Positions 46,482-55,229 of a DNA stretch of 64,000 nt are shown here, piece after piece. Every line of letters starts with the position of its first letter. Position 1 is the first letter of the stretch. The position numbers were made by a program, and so were the translations under genes. This DNA comes from Halichondria panicea (Eukaryota > Porifera > Demospongiae > Suberitida > Halichondriidae). The notes below the pieces were generated by a model. That model had not been told where the DNA came from. It made no database searches and saw only the letters and a program-made list of their open reading frames with translations. Where the stretch lies: assembly GCF_963675165.1 (NCBI RefSeq), contig NC_087385.1, positions 82,501 through 146,500 of the forward strand, given 5' to 3'.

Positions 46482-46586
46482 CGTTTGTTGGATGAATCAT
46501 GGACTTGTAGCTATTGTACTAATATTGTGTTTGATAGTATTGACATTTGTGATGTTTGTTCTCATGCCCGCACCACACTTGTATAA
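46482..46586 (+). other. Orphan duplicate of the K2 zinc-finger exon end
   Basis: After the acceptor CTCTCCACAG, an open frame encodes RLLDE, SWTCSYC, a spacer, CDVC and SHARTTLV, then TAA. It closely matches the end of K2, which stops 180 bp upstream. It could be an alternative last exon or a leftover from duplication. No donor in K2 exon 2 that would join to it in frame was identified with confidence. Confidence 0.6.
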
Positions 46587-46858
46587 CTGTGCTGTTATCA
46601 TTGTTTTGTTTGTGTGTGCTCATCAAACATGTTGTTGTCTTAAAAATTAAAGCCTCGAGACCATGAACGGCCTGGCCTTATCTCGGGCTACAAATAATCG
46701 TGCGATTACTGTTATATAACCATGCATGGCATTGTGATGTTTAGTAGCTACGTGTGGTATATAGTTATTAGTAACCAATTTGCAGTATAATTATATAAAA
46801 TTATACCCAGCGTTAAATAATTAATTAACTTTGTTGAGGTTTTGGTTTTGGTGATTAG

Positions 46859-46890
46859 TAGCCTCGAATCAGGCCTGGTCTCGAGGCTAG
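46859..46890. mobile_element. Miniature hairpin insertion upstream of K3
   Basis: TAGCCTCGAATCAGG pairs imperfectly with CCTGGTCTCGAGGCTA. GTGATTAG precedes (46851-46858) and follows (46891-46898), like an 8-bp target-site duplication. Its ends match the hairpin at 43019-43062. Confidence 0.65.
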
Positions 46891-46959
46891 GTGATTAGAC
46901 GTATAAATACCACATTTGCGCATGCCCAAGGTTGAGCGAGATACACCCACTTTCTCACA

Positions 46960-49201
46960 ATGGCAGAACATCAACAAACCTTTGTACAACAGCTAAAAGA
47001 GTTTGAGCTACCTAATGTGGAGTTCACTGGAGAGAAGCTCCGCGGAGGCAGTGGTTCTTATGGCTATGTCGAGGTGGTCCTGATAGCAGGAACACGTTGT
47101 GCAGCAAAGTTCTCTCATCAAGTCTTTGAAGAGTATCAATGGAAGAAATCTCCAGCAGACTATTTCAGAAAAGAATGCACTCTCATGAGCCGGCTCAGGC
47201 ATCCACATATTGTCCAGTTCCTGGGTGTCTGCTGCCGCCACCAAGAAGCCCTGTTACCTGCACTAGTCATGGAGCTACTCATGACCTGCCTGCACAACTA
47301 CCTAGAGGCAGCAAAGACAGCATCTCTCCCTATGGCCATCAAGCATAACATACTCCTGGGTGTCTCCAAAGGCCTGGTGTACCTGCACAGCATGGATATT
47401 GTCCATCGCGATCTCACTGCTAGGAACATTCTTTTATCAGATTCCCTCACCCCCAAGATCGCAGACTTGGGTATGGCGCACCTGCAAGCTGGTAGAGAAG
47501 CTACTACTATGACTAATACCCCAGGTAATGCCAATTACATGCCACCAGAGGCTAAGGACAATGACATCACTCGCTACGGGAAACCAATCGATTGCTTTTC
47601 AATAGGTCATCTCATTCTCTTCACTATCACTCAAGTAGTTCCTATTGTGTTGGGTTCAACTTACTTCAACGAAACAACTGGTCTTCTGATGGCCCGCACT
47701 GAGATGGAACGACGTGAACAAGGCTTCAAAATATCCAGGGAAATAGTTGGCCTTGACCACCCTCTGGTCCTGCTAGCCTGTGACTGTCTGGCAGTTAGGC
47801 CAAGTCTGCGACCAACAGCACCTCAAATTATGCAGAAACTTCAGACAATGTCAATCATCCCGTATCGAAGTTGGGAACTGACAAAACACGAAATGATGCA
47901 GGTTGTGATCAAGCATGAAGATACCATTCACAAGTTGCAGGAAAGCTTGGCTTCGAAGCAGACAGTGACTGAGCAAAACACAGCGGCACAAGAAGAGCCT
48001 ATATTGAGTGAACTCTACCAACAAGCACAGGTATACATGGGTATCAGTATTCAACTAACAATAATATTATAATACTTGCTATATAGTTTAACCTATTCTA
48101 TCTCCGATAATTATAATATTATTACAGGCTGATGACCAACCGTTGGAAAGTTCGTACGTCAATGTCCCACAATCACCAACCACACTGCAGTGGAGCTCTG
48201 ATGAGTCAGAACATGATTATGTGAACGATATGCATGTGAAAAAGCCATCACCTGGTTGCAAGCAAAACACTCCCATACAGCATGCCAAAAGCTTTCCTCA
48301 ATTACTGCTGCAGGATGATGATCGAACATTGAAACGTCCGTACGTCAATGTCCCACAATCACCAACCACACTGCAGTGTAGCTCTGATGAGTCAGAACAT
48401 GATTATGTGAACGATATGCAGCCATCACCTGGTTGCAAGCAAAACACTCCCAAACAGCATGCCAAAAGCTTTCCTCGATTACTGCTGCAGGATAATGACC
48501 GAACATTGGAGGATCCATACGTTAATGTCCCACAATCACCAACCACACTGCAGTGGAGCTCTGATGATGATTCAGAAGATGATTATGTCAACCAGCCGAT
48601 GTACACGAATAGGAATATTGAGTCACCAGTGGTGTACGACGACGTACCCCCCAAATTTCAATTAACGTTTAAGTCCCGGCCTAAGACTAGTAAGCCGTCA
48701 ACCTTGCCTCCAGTAGCCATCGCTCCTAACAACAGCACAATAAAGAGCCCACTAGTCAGTAGACTATACCGCAAAGAAGTACCACCATCTCCCAACAATC
48801 AGTCAATGGCAAGAAGAAAAATCGAATCGTTGCAATTGAAAAAGCAGTCATCACTGTCCTCTCTAGTGACCTTCCCCAACTCTCCCGTTCTCTCTCCTCA
48901 CAAGACAACCTTCCAATCTGGGTACCGGTCAAGAGTAAGTGCTATGACTGGACTAGAGAGCCCTAAACTCTCACGCACTAAATCCTTGCAAAGCACAAAG
49001 GCACCCACAAACAGAGAGCCTGGATCACTGACTGAAGTAGTGGCTAAAATGACACCAGTGACCAACAAAGAAAGTCGCTCTTTTAAGGGTGAACGGTTCC
49101 GCAAGAGATCCATCAGTGCAGAGGCAGTGCTTGGATCCTGGACTTGTAGGCACTGCGGTAAACTGAGGTCTGTGGGGACTGTGTGTGATGTATGCACGTA
49201 G
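46960..49201 (+). CDS. Protein kinase K3 with YxN-motif repeats and C-terminal zinc finger
   Basis: Exons 46960-48030 and 48128-49201 give 714 residues. The kinase domain has a lengthened Gly loop (RGGSGSYGYV), Lys50, HRDLTARN (from His149), DLG (169-171) and NANYMPPEA. A helical segment precedes the intron. Exon 2 encodes three repeats of about 55-60 residues, each with YVNVPQSPTTLQ and DYVN(D/Q) plus HAKSFP(Q/R)LLLQ between repeats. YVNV and YVND fit the pTyr-x-Asn consensus bound by GRB2-type SH2 domains. MYTNR is another candidate. The tail has basic Ser-rich segments and ends in WTCRHC...CDVCT, a finger like that in K2 and K4. It is about 90 percent identical to K4 in the kinase domain by eye, so the duplication is recent. 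Confidence 0.88.
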
Positions 49202-49308
49202 TACTGCAAACACATTTAGTTATACTAGTGAACTGTTTGTTTTTACTCGTGTTTTTAATAAAACCACAAAACTTATCAGTAACATGCAACTTAGTTATGT
49301 ATACAGTT

Positions 49309-49425
49309 CTCCAAGAGGGGGTGGAGTCAGTGGCGGACAGTGAAGCCAATGAGCTAATGTTTACACGGAAACTATAGGGGGCTGCCAGATATAGGCGTGG
49401 GCTCGATCAGGCTTACTACTGTACT
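49309..49425 (-). pseudogene. Relic of the BLOC1S4 last exon
   Basis: CTCCAAGAGGGGGTGG, GACAGTGA(A/G)GCC(A/G)ATGAGCT, TAGGGGGCTGCCAG and GGCGTGGGCTC...AGGCTTACTA match 52341-52450, the last exon of BLOC1S4, in the same order and orientation. Small insertions and stops break the frame. The rest of BLOC1S4 is absent. The K3/K4 duplication therefore carried along the end of the neighbouring tail-to-tail gene. Confidence 0.88.
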
Positions 49426-49657
49426 ACTATATATGTTTCGACAATGAGTCAATTATAGATCTATACGATTGACAACAATGGGTGCAGTAAATGTCAGTGA
49501 CTTCAACCGAAGCTCAGGAAATAATAGGCAACAATCAACCACATTCATAGTTATAGCATGGTTACAGTATCTATGGTGACTTCATGCAAATTACCAAATA
49601 GATCCAGTGCGCATGCCCAAATTAGGTGCACAACAGCGAGACGCCTCCAGGTATGCT

Positions 49658-52159
49658 ATGGCAGACATCATCAGTGAACAGACCTTTGTAGAACAGCTAA
49701 AAGAGTTTGAGCTACCTAATGTGGAGTTCACTGGAGAGAAGCTCCGCGGAGGCAGTGGTTCTTATGGTTACGTTGAAGTTGTCCTGATAGCAGGAACACG
49801 TTGTGCAGCAAAGTTCTCTCATCAAGTCTTTGAAGAGTATCAATGGAAAACATCTCCAGCGGACTATTTCAGAAAAGAATGCACTCTCATGAGCCAGCTC
49901 AGGCATCCACACATTGTCCAGTTCCTGGGTGTCTGCTGCCACCACCAAGAGGCCATGTTACCTGCAATAGTCATGGAGCTACTCATGACCTGCCTGCACA
50001 ACTACCTAGAAGTAGCAAAGACAGCATCTCTCCCTATAGCCATCAAGCATAACATACTCCTGGGTGTCTCCAAAGGCCTGGTGTACCTGCACAGCATGGA
50101 TATTGTCCATCGCGATCTCACTGCTAGGAACATTCTTTTATCAGATTCCCTCACCCCCAAGATCGCAGACTTGGGTATGGCGCGCCTGCAAGCTGGTAGA
50201 GAAGCTGCTACTATGACCAATACCCCAGGCAATGCCAATTACATGCCACCAGAGGCTAAGGACAATGACATCACTCGCTACGGGAAACCAATCGATTGCT
50301 TTTCAATAGGTCATCTCATTCTCTTCACTATCATTCAAGTATTTCCTATTGTGTTGGGTTCAACTTACTTCAACGAAACAACTGGTCTTCTGATGGCCCG
50401 TACTGAAATAGAACGACGTGAACAAGGCTTCAAAATAACCAGGGAAATAGTTGGCCTTGACCACCCCCTTGTCCTGCTAGCCTGTGACTGTCTGGCAGTT
50501 AGGCCAAGTCTGCGACCAACAGCACCTCAAATTATGCAGAAACTTCAGACAATGTCAATCATCCCGTATCGAAGTTGGGAACTGACAAAACACGAAATGA
50601 TGCAGGTTGTGATCAAGCATGAAGATACCATTCACAAGTTGCAGGACAAATTGGCTTCGAAGCAGACAGTGACTGAGCAAAACACAGCGGCACAAGAAGA
50701 GCCTGTATTGAGTGAACTCTACCAACAAGCACAGGTATTGGGTATCAGTATTCAACCAACAATAGTTACTAATTTAACCTATATTCTATATCTACTGCAG
50801 GCTGATGACCAACTGTCGGAAGGTTTGTACGTCAATGTCCCACAATCACCAACCACACTGCAGTGGAGCTCTGATGAGTCAGAATATGATTATGTCAACG
50901 ATATGCAGCCATCACCTGGTTGCAAACAAAACACTCCCAAACAGCATGCCAAAAGCTTTCCTCGATTACTACTACATGATGATGACCGAACATTGAAACG
51001 TCCGTACATCAATGTCCCACAATCACCAACCATACTGCAGAGCTCTGATGAGTCAGAAGATGATTATGTGAACGATATGCATTTGAAAAAGCCATCACCT
51101 GGTTGCAAGCAAAACACTCCCAAACAGCATGCCAAAAGCTTTCCTCGATTACTACTACATGATGATGACCGAACATTGAAACGCCCGTACGTCAATGTCC
51201 CACAATCACCAACCACACTGCAGAGCTCTGATGAGTCAGAATATGATTATGTAAACGATATGCATTTGAAAAAGCCATCACCTGGTTGCAAACAATTGCA
51301 AAACACTCCCAAACAGCATGCCAAAAGCTTTCCTCGATTACTACTACATGATGATGGCCAACTGTTGGAAGGTTCGTACGTTAATGTCCCACAATCACCA
51401 ACCATACTGCAGTGGAGCTCTGATGAGTCGGAAGATGATTATGTCAACCAGCCGATGTATATGCACCAGTCATCACCTGATTGCGAGCAAGACACTCGCA
51501 AACAGCATGCCAATACCCTTCCCCAGTACGTGAACGTCCAATCACCAAAACTAGATGTGGATTACGATGAAGTACCCCCAAAATTCCAATTTTTTTCGGA
51601 GTCTCCTAAAGCTAAGAAGCCGTTAGCCTTGCCTCGGCGCACTCGGGAAAATCCAGTAGCCATTGCTCTTAACAACAGCACAACAAAGAGCCCACTAGTC
51701 AGTAGACTATACCGCAAACAAGTACCACCATCTCACAACAATCAGTCAATGGCAAAAAGGAAAATCGAATGTAAAAGGCAGTCATCACTGTCCTCTCTAG
51801 TGACCTTCCCCAACTCTCCCGTTCTCTCTCCTCACAAGACAACCTTCCAATATGGGTACCGATCAAGGGTGAGCGCTATGACTGGACTAGAGAGCCCTAA
51901 ACTCACACGGACTAAATCCTTGCAAAATATAGAAGCACCTCAGAACAAAAATCCTGAACCATGGGCTGAAGTAGTTGCGACACCAGTGACCAACAAAGAA
52001 AGTCGCTCTTTTAAGGGTGAACGGTTCCGCAAGAGATCACTCAGTGCAGATGCAGTGCTTGGATCGTGGACTTGTAGGCACTGCGGCAAAAAACTGAAAT
52101 TTGTGTCTGGAACTGTGTGTTACGTATGTTGTACTGCACACACATTAAATTTTAGTTAG
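49658..52159 (+). CDS. Protein kinase K4 with YxN-motif repeats and C-terminal zinc finger
   Basis: Exons 49658-50734 and 50801-52159 give 811 residues. The start is placed at 49658 because MADIISEQTFVEQLKEFEL aligns with the K3 start. The kinase domain matches K3, with Lys52, the HRD Asp at 153 and DLG (171-173). Exon 2 has four repeats with Y(V/I)NVPQSP and DYVN(D/Q), against three in K3, then YVNVQSP and YDEVPPKF. The C-terminus has WTCRHC, a spacer, CYVCC, a finger with one changed position. The 66-bp intron (50735-50800) has no stop and a length divisible by three, so retention would insert 22 hydrophobic residues in frame. The homologous K3 intron (97 bp) would not do this. Confidence 0.88.
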   Translation: MADIISEQTFVEQLKEFELPNVEFTGEKLRGGSGSYGYVEVVLIAGTRCAAKFSHQVFEEYQWKTSPADYFRKECTLMSQLRHPHIVQFLGVCCHHQEAMLPAIVMELLMTCLHNYLEVAKTASLPIAIKHNILLGVSKGLVYLHSMDIVHRDLTARNILLSDSLTPKIADLGMARLQAGREAATMTNTPGNANYMPPEAKDNDITRYGKPIDCFSIGHLILFTIIQVFPIVLGSTYFNETTGLLMARTEIERREQGFKITREIVGLDHPLVLLACDCLAVRPSLRPTAPQIMQKLQTMSIIPYRSWELTKHEMMQVVIKHEDTIHKLQDKLASKQTVTEQNTAAQEEPVLSELYQQAQVLGISIQPTIVTNLTYILYLLQADDQLSEGLYVNVPQSPTTLQWSSDESEYDYVNDMQPSPGCKQNTPKQHAKSFPRLLLHDDDRTLKRPYINVPQSPTILQSSDESEDDYVNDMHLKKPSPGCKQNTPKQHAKSFPRLLLHDDDRTLKRPYVNVPQSPTTLQSSDESEYDYVNDMHLKKPSPGCKQLQNTPKQHAKSFPRLLLHDDGQLLEGSYVNVPQSPTILQWSSDESEDDYVNQPMYMHQSSPDCEQDTRKQHANTLPQYVNVQSPKLDVDYDEVPPKFQFFSESPKAKKPLALPRRTRENPVAIALNNSTTKSPLVSRLYRKQVPPSHNNQSMAKRKIECKRQSSLSSLVTFPNSPVLSPHKTTFQYGYRSRVSAMTGLESPKLTRTKSLQNIEAPQNKNPEPWAEVVATPVTNKESRSFKGERFRKRSLSADAVLGSWTCRHCGKKLKFVSGTVCYVCCTAHTLNFS

Positions 52160-52282
52160 TTTACTATTCGTGTATTTTATAGAACCGTAATTTTTATCCA
52201 TTGAACTTTAATTTCAAAAATACAAAACTGTTTATTATCACAAAACCACAAAATGTAAACTTGCGTACACAATCAGTCTAAA

Positions 52283-52718
52283 CTACGTAACAGTTGCATG
52301 TTCATTAACAAGTTCTCCTGGACTTGACGACCTCTGACCTCCAAGAGGGGGTGGGGTGGCAGACAGTGAGGCCGATGAGCTGGTGAAGTAGTCTCTAGTC
52401 CGGAACACTCTAGGGGGCTGCCAGGTGGGCGTGGGCTCAGGCTTACTACGTCTCTGAGAGGGGTACAATACATGACAATGGGTGATAGTATTGCGTAGTT
52501 TGACCTATCCTTAATATGACTATTCTCATGAATCAATGTCAGACATACAATGTACACTAACATTTTCAACAATGTATAACTATGACAATAGCTGTAGAAT
52601 CAGTGACTTACAAAAGCTGAGAACATCTTTCTCAGTTTGCTTGGGTCCAATTCTTTCTCTGCCTTAGAAATGGCTTCCTCCATCTGGTCGACATTATGAC
52701 CCACCAAGCTCACAAAGG

Positions 52719-52813
<95 letters not shown>

Positions 52814-53890
52814 ATGATGTGTGGATGTGTGTGTGTGTGTGTGTGTGTGGATGATGTGTGGATGTGTGTGTGTGTGTGTGGATGATGTGTGGATGTGTGT
52901 GTGTGTGTGTGTGCGCGTGTGTGTGGGTGTGCGTGGGTGTGTGTGTGTGTGCAGATGTGTGTGTGCGGGTGTGTATGTGTGTGTGGGTGTGTGCATGATG
53001 CCATTGTACCTAGCTAGTATTAGCAAGTTAGAAGACAAACTAATTACAGTGGGCTGCCAGGAAGCTACTAGTACACTGTACATGTACACACAGTGTGCAT
53101 ATCCACACACACACTCTGCTATTCTGTTAGGAATATCTTAAGCCTTAAATACTGTCAAAGATGTGGCTATTCTCAGTCACACAAACTTGCTTCGTTTACT
53201 ATATAAAACAGGCCTCCTCAGAAGTGGCTACTCTTGCCTACTATCCTATTTTATCCTCCCACTGTCCACCTCACCTCCACTTGGTCTATTCTGGTGTACA
53301 GGGTTTTGAGTTGCTCGCTGTTGTCATGGAGATGACGCATCTTGTCCGAGGTGCTGGAGATGTTAGTATGCATGTGAGCCAACTGCGCTTTGAACTCTTC
53401 CACACGAAACACAACATTCTCAATACGTTCGTCCAATTGCTGCGTCTGTGAGTGTGGTGTGGGTGTATGTGAGGGGTGTGGGTGTGTGGGTACATGAGGT
53501 GTTGTGGAGATATAATGTACTTTCTACAATTCTTAGCATTGAACTGGTAAACTTGTGCGTGTGTGTGCATTTCACGTACATCCTGCTTGCTGTTGATGAC
53601 AAGATAGCTAGCATAGTCCTCAGCCATTTTTTTTAGATCCACTCCTTCTTCCTCCTCTCCCCCTGAGTCTACACCACCATCCTCTGTATATAGAGTGAGG
53701 ATGATATGAGGGGGGAGTGGCACACACACACACACACACTTGTCTCACCATCTCCTGACATGTCTCTCTCCTCCTCTGTCTCGGGGGCGGATGCAGGGGG
53801 GCTAGTGGTGGCAGCTGGTGGCTCTGATGTGTCCATAGTCTCCTCTCCGTCGCTGTGAGGCACCTCACTCTGTTCACTAGGGTCAGCCAT
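52283..53890 (-). CDS. BLOC1S4: BLOC-1 subunit 4 (cappuccino)
   Basis: BLOC1S4 is a subunit of BLOC-1, which sorts cargo from endosomes to lysosome-related organelles. Exons in transcript order are 53749-53890, 53580-53683, 53275-53445, 52612-52719 and 52283-52453, giving 231 residues; the human protein has 217. It has an acidic, Ser/Pro-rich N-terminus, then DYASYLV, then a helical region with [31 protein letters not shown] and [12 protein letters not shown]. These match the family's coiled coil. The C-terminus has VFRTRDYF, matching the conserved FRTEDYF. The acceptor of exon 4 abuts a long GT/CA microsatellite. Its stop lies 123 bp from the K4 stop, tail-to-tail. The end of this gene is duplicated as a relic at 49309-49425. 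Confidence 0.9.
52721..52992. repeat. (GT)n and GTGGAT microsatellite in intron 3 of BLOC1S4
   Basis: An uninterrupted GT tract of about 90 bp is followed by alternating GTGTGGATGATGTGTGGATG blocks. On the gene strand this is CA repeat running straight into the acceptor CACAG of exon 4, so the pyrimidine tract is replaced by the microsatellite. Confidence 0.95.
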
Positions 53891-54115
53891 GATCAAAGCC
53901 AGTCACAAGACGCGGCCAAACCTCGAAAAACGAGGGCAATATCTGCGACTAATTTTCGAGGCATGAGCTAAGTCAATCCATAAAGTAGCAAGGTTGATGA
54001 GATGTATAGCAGAGATCAGAGATGTACAGTAACATAACAAATGTAGTGGTATAATGAATATAAAAACAAGTGACACCAATAGTGATTGAGACAATACAGA
54101 CAGACACAGAGGGAG

Positions 54116-55072
54116 TCAAGTCTTAGCCTCCCCAGTCACTGGAATGGCCGCTAGCTCTGATCTCATGCACAGGAACTCCCCCACCACCACTGTGATCACT
54201 AGTGAGGCGGTGTTGGTGATCCACCAGGCCCACGAGTGAGGGAGGCCTCCGTACAACACTGAGAGGAGGAGGTGGAGCAGGTACACTGTGATACTGAAGT
54301 CAAGGCACTGCAAGGAAGAGGGGCAATGAATGATGGAGGGGCTGTATTGTCAATACCTACCAGTTTTGCTCTCCTCACAATCCACCACATTGCCAGTGCA
54401 CTGTACAGGGAGAGGACAGTAAAGTCTCACACATTAGCCACAACAATGTTTGACTGCAAATTAGGAAAGCTTGTTTGGTAATCTTTGCCCACCCCAATAC
54501 CTGTCTAGAAACACACACACACAATACTGGAACTACATTACCTTAATTTACTTACGTAGAGAATGCATTAAGAGCGACTGCCCCCATCACCAACCAGCCA
54601 TCATGAGGCCCCTCAAACTCCTGCACATTTAAACATTACATCATTATTACATCATCACCTACATATTGGGAGTATACGTACACAAGAGAGGCTGTGTATA
54701 ATGAACTGTGTGAGCTGTTACTACCACATGACCCAAGGCTTAGAGACGGTGGCCCTGAGAGTGTCACAGACTGTCATAATGACAGTACGTTACTATAGCA
54801 CCAGGTGGTGTGGGTGAGGGACACACACGTCCATCACCACACGATGAAGATACCCACAGTGCAAGCGTACTATTGTTCTAATACAGTGTGGGTGTGTGGG
54901 TGTGGCTTACTTTGTAGTCGAATAGTTGGTCTACAGAAAGTTGTATGCCTGCTATCATGTCTGCCAGGACCAGCCACAAACCCATAGTCACATAGAAACA
55001 GCACTGGAGGGCCAGAATCTGACTGCCTACCAGGAGTGGGTCAAATATGTTCGATCTGAAACCCATTGCCAT
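54116..55072 (-). CDS. SYS1: SYS1 Golgi trafficking membrane protein
   Basis: SYS1 is a four-pass Golgi membrane protein that recruits the ARFRP1 (Arl3) GTPase. Exons in transcript order are 54911-55072, 54556-54620, 54361-54400 and 54116-54307, giving 152 residues; human SYS1 has 156. Matches include FRSNIFDPLLVGSQILALQ, GLWLVLADMI, LDQ-like SVDQLFDY, CLDFSITVYLLHLLLS, WAWWITN and VVVGEFLCMRSELAAIP. Hydrophobic segments fit the four membrane spans. Exon 3 is only 40 bp. The gene is divergent from TOP3B. Confidence 0.93.
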
Positions 55073-55229
55073 CGCTGAGCTGAGAACTTCACTTCTTTTG
55101 TTGATTTGTCTTTTGTCTTCACTGAAACGGCTGACTAATTAAAAACCAGTAATGTGTTTGTTTCACCGACCACCATTACCTAGTAGGCTAGTTTACTTAG
55201 ACGACCTTTCCCCTACTTTCTTTGTTAAG
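55073..55229. promoter_or_regulatory. Putative bidirectional promoter, SYS1/TOP3B
   Basis: Only 157 bp separate the two divergent start codons. It contains ATTAAAAACC near the middle. No convincing TATA box or CpG-rich stretch was identified. Confidence 0.45.

Noticed and set aside
49607-49657. N-terminal extension of K4
   Set aside because: The extra residues depend on a non-ATG or CATGCCC-embedded start in the shared upstream motif. Alignment with K3 supports the Met at 49658.
52600-53110. Histidine/threonine-rich frames on the minus strand
   Set aside because: Translations of the CA microsatellite next to exon 4 of BLOC1S4.
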